Part shown: positions 1-9,273 of the stretch, piece by piece
Layout: every line of letters starts with the position of its first letter
Position numbering within the stretch: position 1 is the stretch's first letter
Source: Effusibacillus consociatus
GTDB lineage: Bacteria; Bacillota; Bacilli; Tumebacillales; Effusibacillaceae
Length of the DNA stretch: 64,000 nt
Assembly (NCBI RefSeq): GCF_042652925.1
Contig: NZ_JBHSHC010000096.1
Coordinates: 1 to 64,000 of the forward strand
Reading direction: 5' to 3'
Made by a program: the position numbers and the translations under genes
The notes under the pieces: model-generated
What the model saw: only the letters and a program-made list of their open reading frames with translations
The model's database searches: none
Told to the model about the DNA's origin: nothing

Positions 1-69
1 AAGTTCCTGTTTTCACAGGTGGGGGAAAATTAAATGAGCGAATGGCGGAATTTTCAGTTGACAAATACA

Positions 70-98
70 AGAGCTCGAGAAGATGCTCTGTTTTTTAA
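70..98 (+). terminator. weak terminator-like hairpin upstream of the pilus operon
   Basis: A 5-bp stem (AGAGC at 70-74 with GCTCT at 85-89) is followed by a run of six T. It probably ends transcription of whatever lies left of the window. The stem is short, so this is tentative. Confidence 0.35.
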
Positions 99-128
99 TT
101 TACTATTTCATTCTGATTAACGTTGGGC

Positions 129-164
129 TATAATCAAAATACAAAATAAACTAACTAGTCAGTC
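129..164 (+). promoter_or_regulatory. pilus operon -10 element and operator-like palindrome
   Basis: A perfect TATAAT lies at 129-134; the -35 region (about 106-111) is poor. Positions 149-164 read AACTAACTAGTCAGTC, matching 14 of 16 positions of the perfect palindrome AACTGACTAGTCAGTT found before the SLH gene at 12759-12774. The site sits between the -10 box and the pilC ribosome site, a repressor-like position. The geometry resembles operators of dimeric TetR-type regulators, but no regulator is identified in this window. Confidence 0.55.
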
Positions 165-184
165 AGTTTAGAGAGGTGAGTGAC

Positions 185-1408
185 GTGGCTCAATTTCGCT
201 ACCAGGCTCTCAATCATACTGGAAAAAACCTCCGCGGACAGATAGAAGCCTCTGATCAAGCAGCAGCCTCAGCCGAACTACGAAAACAGGGGCTTTTTCC
301 GACTAAACTTGCACCCATAAATTTTACAAATCGGAAACGGGGAATTGACCTCAGCTCCTTTTTCTACGGAAGGGTGAAACAGAAAGATTTTGTGCCTTTT
401 TGCCGTCAGTTCGCTGCGTTGATTCGGGCGGGTGTTTCCGTGACACAATCTCTCGAGGTCCTGGCTGCCCAGACGGAAAATCGGACGTTGAAGAAAGCAT
501 TGGAAGGGGTTCGCGAGGAGATTCGTCAAGGAACGTCTATGGAAGAAGCCTTTTCTCATCATCGAAAGGCGTTTTCGGAGATTTTTGTGAACTTGGTGGG
601 AGCCGGAGAACATTCTGGACAATTGGACACCATGCTGGATCGGGCGGCCACCTTTTTTGAACGTCAATTGCTCACTTCACAAAAACTGATCTCGGCTTTG
701 ACCTATCCGATAACTGTTTTCTTGATTGCGATTGGGGTAAGTCTTTTTCTGCTCCTGTCGATTGTACCCACTTTCACTCAAACTTTTGCAGCCCAGGGAG
801 TGGAACTGCCGATCCCGACACAGATCACGCTTGGTATAAGCGACTTTCTGCTTCATCGATGGTATTTGGTATTGATTCTCGGAATCCTTTCCGTTTTGGC
901 TATTGCAGGAATACTTCGAAGCAAGTGGGGGCGCCTTTTCTGGGACACGGTAAAGCTGCGGATTCCGATTTTTGGCAAGCTCTATCAGAAAAGTATGATT
1001 GCTCGTTTCGCCCGTACCTTCTCCACGTTGGAAGCGGGTGCGGTACCGATTCTGGACGAGCTTGAGTTAATCAGGAAAGCGATTGGGAATAAGCTCTTTG
1101 ACAAAGCTATGATGGAAGCTCAGCAGAGTGTCCGGAATGGGGAACGGTTGTCTGCTGCATTAGGAAAATATCCGGTTCTGTTTCCGGCGATTGTAACTCA
1201 GATGGTTGCCATTGGAGAAGAGACAGGGGAACTGGAGAGCTTGACAGGAAATCTGGCTGAGTTTTACGAATCCGAGGTCACGGAGATGTCTTCTCGACTC
1301 GGCTCGCTGTTGGAACCGTTCATGATCTTGTTTCTGGCGGGAATTGTGGGGCTGATTATTCTTTCTGTTTACCTGCCAATGTTTACGATGATGAACTTTG
1401 TTCGGTAA
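185..1408 (+). CDS. pilC: type IV pilus inner-membrane platform protein PilC (T2SS F family)
   Basis: This is the polytopic platform protein that couples the PilB/PilT motors to pilin insertion and removal in the cytoplasmic membrane. Two T2SSF repeats are visible, at about residues 65-190 and 265-395. Each ends in hydrophobic segments (around 165-190, 215-240 and 375-400). The usual family length is about 400 residues and this has 407. I chose GTG at 185 because AGGTGAG lies 5 bases upstream; GTG at 176 overlaps that ribosome site. It is the first gene of an eleven-gene pilus operon, whereas pilC more often follows pilB and pilT. Confidence 0.93.
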   Translation: MAQFRYQALNHTGKNLRGQIEASDQAAASAELRKQGLFPTKLAPINFTNRKRGIDLSSFFYGRVKQKDFVPFCRQFAALIRAGVSVTQSLEVLAAQTENRTLKKALEGVREEIRQGTSMEEAFSHHRKAFSEIFVNLVGAGEHSGQLDTMLDRAATFFERQLLTSQKLISALTYPITVFLIAIGVSLFLLLSIVPTFTQTFAAQGVELPIPTQITLGISDFLLHRWYLVLILGILSVLAIAGILRSKWGRLFWDTVKLRIPIFGKLYQKSMIARFARTFSTLEAGAVPILDELELIRKAIGNKLFDKAMMEAQQSVRNGERLSAALGKYPVLFPAIVTQMVAIGEETGELESLTGNLAEFYESEVTEMSSRLGSLLEPFMILFLAGIVGLIILSVYLPMFTMMNFVR

Positions 1409-1475
1409 CTGCCCTTGGTGGGAGTACAGGGGCAGTACATATAACATGCAATGGGGGAAAAGGGGAGGAAACAGC

Positions 1476-1982
1476 ATGTTTAAAACAAAAGTGCAAAATG
1501 AACAAGGTGTCAAGCGGGAAGAGGCGGTTCAACAGAAGTGCAGGAAACGGCAAGAAGGATTTACGCTGATCGAAATGCTGGCGGTCGTGGTTATTCTGGT
1601 AATTGTGGCGGGTGTTGGGTATATCATGGTGAATAGGCAGATTGAAAGTTCAAGAGAAAGGGCAGATGTGGCAAACTTCAGGACAATTGCGGATGCGGCC
1701 ATGCGTTACATGATGGATAATCCGAATTTTACAGGCAATGCTTTGACATGGCAATCTGCTGCAACTTCCGATCTGGTGCCGACATATTTGCCACAGCAGA
1801 TAGATGATCCTTGGAATACAGGGAATGATGGAGGAACAGCAGATTATACTGTTGCGGTTGATACAGCAAATAGGAGAATCACCATTACTGGCCAACATGT
1901 TTATACCGGAAATCTACCTGCAAATACTGTGGGGTTAACAGGTGGTAACAATGCAGTGGCAGTGCTAACAATAACATATTAA
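1476..1982 (+). CDS. pilA: major type IV pilin (prepilin)
   Basis: A type III prepilin signal is present: a charged leader of about 28 residues, then G|FTLIEMLAVVVILVIVAG, where cleavage by PilD before Phe and methylation are expected. The Glu at +5 and the hydrophobic alpha-1 helix are intact. The mature pilin is about 140 residues and ends in a beta-rich domain. ATG 1476 has GGGGAGGAA 7 bases upstream. A longer frame from 1398 would overlap pilC and lacks a ribosome site. Position after pilC and a hairpin just downstream suggest this is the abundant structural subunit. Confidence 0.88.
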   Translation: MFKTKVQNEQGVKREEAVQQKCRKRQEGFTLIEMLAVVVILVIVAGVGYIMVNRQIESSRERADVANFRTIADAAMRYMMDNPNFTGNALTWQSAATSDLVPTYLPQQIDDPWNTGNDGGTADYTVAVDTANRRITITGQHVYTGNLPANTVGLTGGNNAVAVLTITY

Positions 1983-1988
1983 ACCATG

Positions 1989-2010
1989 TCCCCTTATGGG
2001 GTGATTTTTT
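1989..2010 (+). terminator. weak intra-operon hairpin after the pilin gene
   Basis: CCCC, a TTAT loop and GGGG are followed by TGATTTTTT. The stem is only 4 bp but is all GC with a T tract. It could give partial termination so that pilin mRNA exceeds downstream mRNA. This is inference. Confidence 0.4.
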
Positions 2011-2028
2011 AAATGAAAGCAGGGGCCT

Positions 2029-2802
2029 ATGTCTGAAACTAGCATCAGTTTTTTCATATTACTAACTTCGTTATTTGGTCTTGTTATTGGTTCCTTCCTC
2101 AACGTCGTAGCCTGCCGAATTCCAAAGGGGGAGTCGATCGTACATCCCCCTTCTCATTGTCCAAACTGCGATACCCGCTTGAAACCGCTGGATCTGATCC
2201 CGGTTTTTAGTTGGCTGTTCCTGTTCGGCAGATGCCGCTACTGTAAAGCTCCGATCCACTGGCAGTACCCGGTGGTTGAGGCGATAACCGGTTTCTTATG
2301 GGGGATGGTGGCGTGGCGGTTTGGTTGGTCGTGGGAAACTGCCATTGGACTCCTCTTTGTCAGTTTCCTGCTGCCGCTTGCGGTGATCGACATCCATGAA
2401 ATGATCCTGCCGAATGTTCTCACATTCCCCTTGATCGGTGCGGCTTTGACGGGCAGGTTGTTGATAGGCTCCGAGCCGTTCCGGTCGTATCTGGCAGGCG
2501 GCCTGTTGGGGGCAGGCCTTTTGCTTCTTCTTTGGTGGCTGAGTCCCTATCTGTTTGGCAAAGAAGGAATGGGGCTGGGGGATGTGAAACTGATGGCGGG
2601 AATTGGTCTCGTCGTGGGTTTGCAAGGGGCCATTTTGGCACTCTTTATCAGCTCGTTGATCGGTCTTCTGATTGGACTTGTTGTCGTTACGAAAAACAAA
2701 GCAGCGAAACAGGAGTATCTTCCATTTGGCCCTTTTTTGGCGTTGGGCGGACTTGTTTCCTATTTGTTCGGCGAATCTGTTTGGAATCTGTTTTTCTACT
2801 AA
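2029..2802 (+). CDS. pilD: prepilin peptidase / N-methyltransferase PilD
   Basis: This is the membrane aspartyl protease that cleaves prepilins after Gly and N-methylates the new N-terminus. The cytoplasmic zinc-binding loop is seen as CPNC (Cys44, Cys47) and CRYC (Cys69, Cys72). The two catalytic aspartates lie in DIHEMILPN (Asp121) and GMGLGDVKL (Asp185). About seven further hydrophobic segments complete the polytopic fold. Its 257 residues match bifunctional family members. It serves the four prepilin-like proteins encoded around it. Confidence 0.95.
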   Translation: MSETSISFFILLTSLFGLVIGSFLNVVACRIPKGESIVHPPSHCPNCDTRLKPLDLIPVFSWLFLFGRCRYCKAPIHWQYPVVEAITGFLWGMVAWRFGWSWETAIGLLFVSFLLPLAVIDIHEMILPNVLTFPLIGAALTGRLLIGSEPFRSYLAGGLLGAGLLLLLWWLSPYLFGKEGMGLGDVKLMAGIGLVVGLQGAILALFISSLIGLLIGLVVVTKNKAAKQEYLPFGPFLALGGLVSYLFGESVWNLFFY

Positions 2803-2827
2803 AGAATTTATAATGTGAGGGTACCCG

Positions 2828-3292
2828 ATGAAAAACAGGGTTGGGCTTTCCCGTACATTCGAAAAAGGAATGACGTTGGTCGAGGTTCTTGCGGCGGTGG
2901 TGATTTTGTCGATGGTAACAGGAAGCGTTCTGGTAACGTACAGCCAGAGCCGTACGACTTCCGTACGGGATAATGAACGCTTAGCGGCCACTCATTTGGC
3001 GCAAACCGTTTTGGAAGAGTGGACTGCATTACCGGAAAACAATTATGCAGAGTTAAATAATGCGTTGAAAAATCATCCTGGCAAACCGAACGCAACCATT
3101 GAACGCGATTTGACGGACCCAACTCTGCAAAGAATCTGGACAAGTCTTACCTACCAGGGCTTCTCGCCGATCATTCGCTTCCACTATTCAAACAACACGT
3201 TGGATGGTCCTGTTCGTGTTTCGGTTACCGTTGAGAGCAAGAATCGTATCTCTGTCTCCCTTCATGGTTTGGTTGTTCCTCCAGGACCTTAG
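2828..3292 (+). CDS. type IV pilus minor prepilin (type II pseudopilin-like)
   Basis: The N-terminus has a prepilin signal ending in KG|MTLVEVLAAVVILSMVTG, with Glu at +5 of the mature protein. The protein is 154 residues, short like GspI/PilV-type minor pilins. It is likely part of a tip or priming complex with the next two gene products. GTGAGGG precedes ATG 2828. The soluble domain is not recognisable beyond this. Confidence 0.8.
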   Translation: MKNRVGLSRTFEKGMTLVEVLAAVVILSMVTGSVLVTYSQSRTTSVRDNERLAATHLAQTVLEEWTALPENNYAELNNALKNHPGKPNATIERDLTDPTLQRIWTSLTYQGFSPIIRFHYSNNTLDGPVRVSVTVESKNRISVSLHGLVVPPGP

Positions 3293-3322
3293 GAAACCCA
3301 TAGAGGGAGGAGGTTACTCGTG

Positions 3323-3844
3323 ATGAAGTCGGATCGCGGATTGACTCTGGTTGAGGTCATGGCGGCCCTGCTGATTTTTACAATTGTTATCGGGAGCATC
3401 TACCTGCTGCTGGAGCACGGAACTCGTGTGTGGCATGAAACATCGGAAGAAACCAATTTGCGAAATCAAGCGAATACCGCAATGGCGTACATTCAGAAAA
3501 GCCTGACACAGGCACAAACTCCTCCAAACGGGGAAAACGCCGTCCGTGTATCAAGCAGCAGATTGGAGATTCGGACAGCTTGGGAATCTGTCACTCCTCC
3601 CGTTGTTTCCGACCAAATCGTTTTTGAGTTTCGCCCTGATTCGACCAACCATTCGGTTACCCGGTTGTATCGGGGCACACTCAAGAATCCGTCCGGTACG
3701 GCTGTCAGTCTGGAAGATACGAATTTTGCAGGATCTGCATTTGCACTTTCCGGCAATCGCATCCTGATTCATCTGGAGTTAAAAGGGCCCCGCGGTCATG
3801 TGTATCGACTCGATGCATCTGCCCGCTATCTTCTGGGGCAGTAG
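3323..3844 (+). CDS. type IV pilus minor prepilin (PilW/GspJ-like)
   Basis: A prepilin signal RG|LTLVEVMAALLIFTIVIG is followed by a soluble domain of about 140 residues with alternating short strands. That size and order (after the shorter minor pilin and before a PilX-like protein) match GspJ/PilW minor pilins, though the soluble part was only judged by eye. GGGAGGAGG at 3305-3313 serves ATG 3323; the adjacent GTG 3320 is also possible. Confidence 0.78.
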   Translation: MKSDRGLTLVEVMAALLIFTIVIGSIYLLLEHGTRVWHETSEETNLRNQANTAMAYIQKSLTQAQTPPNGENAVRVSSSRLEIRTAWESVTPPVVSDQIVFEFRPDSTNHSVTRLYRGTLKNPSGTAVSLEDTNFAGSAFALSGNRILIHLELKGPRGHVYRLDASARYLLGQ

Positions 3845-3858
3845 GGAGCGTGAGGACA

Positions 3859-5331
3859 GTGATCGCAACGAAAGGTGAAAAAGGATCCGCACTGGTCACG
3901 ATCCTGCTGGTTGTCCTGTTGACTTCCATTCTTGGAGTTGCTCTTTTAACTGTTACCTTGAATGGTCACAAAAGTGTTAAGGCTAGTGAGAATCAAACAA
4001 AATCCAGATATCTGGCTGAGGTGGGAGCGAAAGCGGGTTATTGGGATTTGCAGCAAAGGTTGGCTCACTTGCACAGTTCAGACTGGACTGATGTCACTAA
4101 AGAGATTTCGTCACTCAGCAAAGATTTTCGGGGGTCTCCTGCCGCCCCCGATCCCACAAAGCCGGATGAAACCTATCAATACCAATTGGTCTTGGAACTC
4201 CCACCCAAGGTTGAGAAGCCGGATCAAGGGCTTTACATTGTCTCCGGCTACATCGAGGGGACTGGGACTTCACAAGGAAAAACGTCAACCGTCAGGATCA
4301 AAGTTCAGATTTCAAGTCTTGCGGATGTTTTTCGTTTCGCAATGAGTGCCAGCGACACGATCTGGTTGAATGGCGGAGTGAAAATAAACGGCGATATCTA
4401 TGCAAAGAACAAACTGGCGCTGCATGAATTCGCTCATTTCGGACTTTATAAAGAATCCATTTTTCCGGAAGTGAATGGAAAAATCAGTTCCGGAGATGTT
4501 TCAAGCCCGATCCACTCCCTTTATTACATTCCGGAGGAAACGATCAGCGTTCCGGTATTGGATGTGCAATTAGTCAATGAATACAGCATTGAAGGGAAAC
4601 ACAATGTGGATCAAGAGGGGATTCTGATAGACTCCGACAGGGCGAAAGACTATCTGAACGGCAGCTTTCAACTTACTAAAATACAGGAGGTTACATTGCC
4701 GGAGATCGATTTTGCGAAAAAAAGAGAGGAAATTCGGACGAAAGCAAAAACGGACAGCAGATATCACTACGTCACTCTTGCAGATCTGCTTGGAAATGAG
4801 CACTTCACAACTTATTTGATTGGCAGCAACACCCTGCAAGGTACAGGGCCCTATAACGGGATTTGGTATATTTACGGCGATCTGGTCATCGATGGAAATG
4901 TAGAGATCAACGGTACGTTTTATGTAGAAGGAGATGTAACCATCCGGAATATTCACACGAACAATCCGATTCCAGCCGCCATTGTCGCAAAGGGTTCCAT
5001 TCATGTGTATAACAATAACCAATTTCAATCTTCGCCGGCTGTTTTAAACGCATTTTTATGGACACAGCAGGATGATTTGGCTCTTTACGGAGTCATCTCG
5101 AACTTGCAGATTAACGGCGGTGTCATAGCGAAAAATATTGTTTTAAACGGTGTACGGGGAAACACGAGTACTGGGCTCGGATTGTTGGTTTTTGATGAGC
5201 AAACCCTGGATAAACCTGCTCGTTTAACAATCACGCATGATGAGAAGTTTGTTACGAATCCGCCGGATGGGGTTCCCACCATTACAGGACTTAAGGTGAG
5301 TCAGATTGGAAATTGGGTGTTGTCCTATTAA
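3859..5331 (+). CDS. PilX-like pilus assembly protein with long beta-rich domain
   Basis: About 490 residues. The N-terminal membrane helix (GSALVTILLVVLLTSILGVALLTV) follows a short charged leader as in PilX/GspK minor pilins, but the canonical FTLIE-type site is replaced by SALVT. The middle and C-terminal parts contain repeated IDGNVEINGTFYVEGDV-like turns typical of right-handed beta-helix or bactofilin-like folds. That suggests an exposed, polymer-like or adhesive domain at the pilus tip. The start is uncertain: GTG 3850 abuts the previous stop, while GTG 3859 leaves 9 bases after GGGAG. Confidence 0.7.
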   Translation: MIATKGEKGSALVTILLVVLLTSILGVALLTVTLNGHKSVKASENQTKSRYLAEVGAKAGYWDLQQRLAHLHSSDWTDVTKEISSLSKDFRGSPAAPDPTKPDETYQYQLVLELPPKVEKPDQGLYIVSGYIEGTGTSQGKTSTVRIKVQISSLADVFRFAMSASDTIWLNGGVKINGDIYAKNKLALHEFAHFGLYKESIFPEVNGKISSGDVSSPIHSLYYIPEETISVPVLDVQLVNEYSIEGKHNVDQEGILIDSDRAKDYLNGSFQLTKIQEVTLPEIDFAKKREEIRTKAKTDSRYHYVTLADLLGNEHFTTYLIGSNTLQGTGPYNGIWYIYGDLVIDGNVEINGTFYVEGDVTIRNIHTNNPIPAAIVAKGSIHVYNNNQFQSSPAVLNAFLWTQQDDLALYGVISNLQINGGVIAKNIVLNGVRGNTSTGLGLLVFDEQTLDKPARLTITHDEKFVTNPPDGVPTITGLKVSQIGNWVLSY

Positions 5332-5364
5332 CAGGAGAATCGGATTGACTGGAGGAGGCATCGC

Positions 5365-6315
5365 ATGCAGTTCACACTACAACGTCATTTCGGCATAGGA
5401 ATCAGCTTGGACGAGGATCGGGTGGAAGTGGTTCGTGTTCGGGACAGCCTTGGAATTGTCGATGTGATGGCCCATGCGGCAATCCCATTTTCGAAAAACG
5501 TGTACGACAATGGCCGCATCCGCGATGTCCAGCGATTTGCTTCGGAATTGAGCGCTCTGTTCGATACGTACGACCTGCCGAAAAAAGGGATAACCGTCAG
5601 CCTTCCGTCTTCCATGGTGGCTTTACGAATGCTTTCGATGCCGAAAGTCAATCGCAAACAAATGGAACAGATGCTGCAGTTTCAAATTCAAAATGAGATA
5701 CGGCTGCCATTTGCGGATCCGGTTTATGATTTTGATTCTTATCCTTCTTCTTTCCATTCGGAAGACACGATTCTGCTGGTCGCAACCCCCCGGGATCTGG
5801 TGAACGGCTTGGTGGAAGCATTTCGAGAGGCGGGACTCCGGCTTGCTGCCATTGAGGCAAAAGGGTTTAGTATCCTGCGGGCAGTGAAAGCACTGGACAA
5901 GCTTCCGGAAACGGAGACGATCGTTGCAGAGTTCGGAGTCCATCGGATCGATGCCCATTTTTATAAAAAAGGATGTTTGTTGATGACACGTCCGCTTGAC
6001 ATACGAGCAGACGATTATGTCCAGCAGCCCGATTATCCGGATTCATTTTCCAGGGATTTGAGTTATCAGATTCAGCGCTCCATCTCCTTCGTTCAGTATT
6101 CTTTAAAACAACGGGACACTGCGATCGATACGATCTTTTTGACGGGGCATGTTCCAGATGGTGAACGATTGGCGGAATGTCTTGCCACACAGTTGGATAT
6201 TGCGGTCAAAATCCTGGATAAGCCGGCCGACCGTCAACTGAACCAGCCGCTAAATGTTATAAGTTTATCCGCAACGGGTGCCGCACTCAGGGGGGTGAAA
6301 TCCGATGCAGATTAA
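5365..6315 (+). CDS. pilM: type IV pilus assembly protein PilM (actin-like)
   Basis: PilM is a cytoplasmic actin-fold ATP-binding protein that recruits PilN and links the alignment complex to the motor. The N-terminal GISLDEDRVEVVRVRDS segment matches the PilM phosphate-1 region. The middle (MPKVNRKQMEQMLQFQIQNEIRLP) matches the PilM segment that reads the target membrane partner. Its 316 residues fit the family. GGAGGAGG precedes ATG 5365. The 3' end overlaps pilN by 11 bases, supporting translational coupling. Confidence 0.88.
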   Translation: MQFTLQRHFGIGISLDEDRVEVVRVRDSLGIVDVMAHAAIPFSKNVYDNGRIRDVQRFASELSALFDTYDLPKKGITVSLPSSMVALRMLSMPKVNRKQMEQMLQFQIQNEIRLPFADPVYDFDSYPSSFHSEDTILLVATPRDLVNGLVEAFREAGLRLAAIEAKGFSILRAVKALDKLPETETIVAEFGVHRIDAHFYKKGCLLMTRPLDIRADDYVQQPDYPDSFSRDLSYQIQRSISFVQYSLKQRDTAIDTIFLTGHVPDGERLAECLATQLDIAVKILDKPADRQLNQPLNVISLSATGAALRGVKSDAD

Positions 6316-6817
6316 CCTGCTGCCTTATCAGCCTGCTTCAGTTACTTATCGGACAATCGGACTGTCTTCTCTGGCTGGGCTTTTGCTGCTTGGGAATCTG
6401 CTCGGCATTGTAAACTGGGTACAGTATTCAATCCAACAGAAAGAGGCCCAATCAATTCTCGATACCCAAAATGCGAGTTTGTCCAAGCTGCAGGAAAAGG
6501 CCGCAAAGGTGCAAAAAATGCAGGATTTGGATCGGCAGGCCCAAGCGTTGGAGAAATGGGCAGCCAAGCACCCTGTTTTTCAAGAGGAGCTGCAGTTGCT
6601 TTCGTCGCTATTGCCGACCGCAAGCTATTTGACAATGGCCCGTTATAACGGAACTGCAGTCTATGATTTGCAAGCCGAACTGCCTGATATGGAATCCGTT
6701 GCAACGTATTTGCATGAATTGCGGAATCATCAAAGAATTGCGGCAGTCCGCGTCAAGTCGGCAACACGGCAAAACAGCATCCAGAAGCTGGAGTTTCAGG
6801 TAACCATCTCCCGCTAA
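6305..6817 (+). CDS. pilN: type IV pilus alignment protein PilN
   Basis: The first residues MQINLLPYQP are the conserved PilN cytoplasmic motif (INLLP) that docks into PilM. One transmembrane helix (about residues 18-40) follows, then a coiled coil rich in Gln/Lys/Ala and a small ferredoxin-like C-terminal domain. The size (170 residues) is normal. The overlap with pilM and order M-N-O identify it despite low family-wide similarity. Confidence 0.85.
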   Translation: MQINLLPYQPASVTYRTIGLSSLAGLLLLGNLLGIVNWVQYSIQQKEAQSILDTQNASLSKLQEKAAKVQKMQDLDRQAQALEKWAAKHPVFQEELQLLSSLLPTASYLTMARYNGTAVYDLQAELPDMESVATYLHELRNHQRIAAVRVKSATRQNSIQKLEFQVTISR

Positions 6818-6847
6818 TGGAGAGAAGGACAGAAAGGAAAGGTCAGC

Positions 6848-7555
6848 ATGTATTCATCTTTCACTTTCCCGCAAAAAATTCTATTGCTCATCTCCGTTGT
6901 TCTGCTGCTCTCAGGTGGTGCCTTCTGGTATCTTTCCTGGCAAAAAGAGAGGATCGCCACGGAAGTCCAAGCCAGAGCGGATGCCGTAACAGTGCAGATG
7001 AATCTCTTGCAGAAACAGGCTGCGCAGAAGGTAAATCCACCCGATTTGGTAAAATTGGGCCGTGCCATCCCTACTGAATGGGAAATCGGATGGTTTTTCG
7101 CTGATTTGACGACGGCCGCCAAGCAAAGTCAAGTCACTTTGGTACAAGTAGCCCCAGGTCAACCCGTAGAGAAACAACCTGCCAAGAATGGTACTGCTGC
7201 CAATCCGCCCGCGAAGCAAGGAAGCAGCGGAGAAGCGGATCTTTCCAGCCCGCCGCCTGAGCTTTCCGGTGTGTTTGCTCTCGAAGTTGCCCTAACGGCA
7301 CAAGGGGATCCGGTGGATCTGTTGTCATTTGTCGATCAGCTGCAGCGAATGCCCCGATTTGTCTGGATCAAGGAGTATAACCTGACCTTCGAGAAAAAAG
7401 GCGGGGCATCGGCCGGAACTGGATCGATCGCAGCGCTGACCCTGAAACTCACGATCTATTCGCGGGCACCATGGGATTCGAAACCTGCCGCATCCGTCGA
7501 ATGGCCTTTTCCCGTGCTGCCGGCAGGGAATGATCATGCTTTCGGAAATCCCTAG
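6848..7555 (+). CDS. pilO: type IV pilus alignment protein PilO
   Basis: One N-terminal transmembrane helix (about residues 10-30) is followed by a coiled coil and a globular domain; a low-complexity Lys/Pro/Ala/Ser linker at about 105-130 interrupts it. PilO pairs with PilN across the membrane. The assignment rests on topology, size (235 residues) and position directly after pilN. AAAGGAAAGG serves ATG 6848. Confidence 0.78.
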   Translation: MYSSFTFPQKILLLISVVLLLSGGAFWYLSWQKERIATEVQARADAVTVQMNLLQKQAAQKVNPPDLVKLGRAIPTEWEIGWFFADLTTAAKQSQVTLVQVAPGQPVEKQPAKNGTAANPPAKQGSSGEADLSSPPPELSGVFALEVALTAQGDPVDLLSFVDQLQRMPRFVWIKEYNLTFEKKGGASAGTGSIAALTLKLTIYSRAPWDSKPAASVEWPFPVLPAGNDHAFGNP

Positions 7556-7584
7556 TTATTGGATCGGAAGGAGCTGGGAGCGAT

Positions 7585-9243
7585 ATGTCGCGTAAACGAC
7601 TTGGTGACCTGTTGATTGAATTTGGTCTTATTACCGATGATCAGCTTGAACAGGCCTTGGCCGAACAAAAAGTGACCAAGCAGCCTCTTGGTGAAATCTT
7701 GACACAAAGAGGCTTGCTTGCAGAGGAACAACTCATTGAAGTAATCGAATTCCAGCTTGGTATCCCGCACATGAACCTTGATCGCTTCGAGATCGAAAGA
7801 CCGGTCATCGAGCTGGTTCCGGAGGAATTTGCACGCAGTTATAATGTTCTACCTGTGAAAAGGGATAAAAATCGGCTTACCCTGGCCATGGTGGATCCTT
7901 TTGATTACTTTGCAATCGATGATATTCAGATGACCACCGGGTTGCAGATTCATCCGGTCATTGCAACCCGGGACAGCATTCATCGGGCATTTGAACGGTA
8001 CTACAGCTTAAAGAGATCGATTTCCGAAGTACTCATGGATCGTCAGCCGGTGGAGATTGTCGAAGAACATGTTCGTGCCGAAGATGCTCCCATTGTCCGT
8101 CTGGTCAATCAGTTAATCGAACAGGCTGTCGACAAACGGGCCAGCGATATTCATTTTGACTCCCAGCAGACCGGTGTGGTTGTACGCTTTCGGATTGACG
8201 GAATTCTTATGAATCAGCTGAGTTTGCCCAAACACCTGCAGCCGGTAGTAACGGCTCGAATCAAAATCATGGCGAATTTGAACATCGCCGAGCGGCGTTT
8301 GCCGCAAGACGGCCGCATCCAGATGCAAGTCCGCGGAAGACCGATTGATGTTCGTGTTGCCACTTTACCGACCATTTTTGGAGAGAAGGTCGTACTGCGC
8401 CTGCTTGACATGAAGAATGCAATCACAGAAGTTGAAAAACTGGGTTTTTCAGAAGTTAATAAAAAGGCGTTTTTGCAAATGATCAGTGCGGCACACGGAA
8501 TCGTACTTGTGACGGGACCGACCGGAAGCGGAAAGACCTCTACCCTCTATGCGGCCCTGCATCACCTCAATACGGAACAACAGAATCTGATTACGATTGA
8601 GGATCCGGTCGAATACCAACTTGACGGTATCAATCAAGTTCAAGTCAATCCGGCTGCCGGTCTCACTTTTGCGACTGGTTTGCGGTCGATCCTGCGCGAG
8701 GACCCGAACATTATTATGGTGGGTGAAATCCGGGACAAGGAGACTGCAGAAATTGCCTTTCGGGCGGCATTAACGGGACATTTGGTTCTTTCCACACTGC
8801 ATACGAACGATGCGCCAAGCGTCGTCGCCCGTTTGATGGATATGGGGCTTGAACCGTATTTGATTGCCTCCACAATCCGGGGAGTTGTAGCACAACGGCT
8901 TGTCCGCCAGATTTGCACCGAATGTCGGAAGGCTTATCGACCTCTTCCTGACGAGACAGCAGTACTCGACAGACATGGCTTTTTTGCGGATCAGCTCTGG
9001 CGGGGTCAAGGATGCAGCGCTTGTAACCGTACGGGATATCGGGGGCGCCTGGCCATTCATGAAGTGGTGCCTTTTGAAGAACCGGTACGTACCCTGGTCA
9101 GCCAGCAGCAAGCAGGAAAGGCATATCGAGAGTGGGCGAAGCAGCATGGTTACAAAAACATGTTGGAGGACGGATTGGAAAAAGCTGCTCAAGGGCTTAC
9201 CACTCTCGAAGAGGTCTTCCAGGTTGTCATTCGTGAGATGTAA
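7585..9243 (+). CDS. pilB: type IV pilus assembly ATPase PilB
   Basis: PilB is the hexameric extension motor. The N-terminal MshEN-type region (residues 1-150) contains RLGDLLIEFGLITDDQLEQA-type helices; in homologues such domains can bind c-di-GMP. The Walker A motif GPTGSGKTST is at about 310-320. The Asp box and Walker B region (NIIMVGEIRD) are near 375, the His box (STLHTNDAPS) near 405, and the tetracysteine zinc site (CTEC and CSAC) near 445-480. The 552 residues are typical. Here pilB and pilT close the operon. Confidence 0.95.
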   Translation: MSRKRLGDLLIEFGLITDDQLEQALAEQKVTKQPLGEILTQRGLLAEEQLIEVIEFQLGIPHMNLDRFEIERPVIELVPEEFARSYNVLPVKRDKNRLTLAMVDPFDYFAIDDIQMTTGLQIHPVIATRDSIHRAFERYYSLKRSISEVLMDRQPVEIVEEHVRAEDAPIVRLVNQLIEQAVDKRASDIHFDSQQTGVVVRFRIDGILMNQLSLPKHLQPVVTARIKIMANLNIAERRLPQDGRIQMQVRGRPIDVRVATLPTIFGEKVVLRLLDMKNAITEVEKLGFSEVNKKAFLQMISAAHGIVLVTGPTGSGKTSTLYAALHHLNTEQQNLITIEDPVEYQLDGINQVQVNPAAGLTFATGLRSILREDPNIIMVGEIRDKETAEIAFRAALTGHLVLSTLHTNDAPSVVARLMDMGLEPYLIASTIRGVVAQRLVRQICTECRKAYRPLPDETAVLDRHGFFADQLWRGQGCSACNRTGYRGRLAIHEVVPFEEPVRTLVSQQQAGKAYREWAKQHGYKNMLEDGLEKAAQGLTTLEEVFQVVIREM

Positions 9244-9273
9244 TCGAATATCGAGCGGGAAGTAGGGATTCGA

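Noticed and set aside
34..120. 28-residue frame MSEWRNF...HSD before pilC with a GGGGGAA site
   Set aside because: It overlaps the hairpin and T tract at 70-98 and has unremarkable composition; likely chance.
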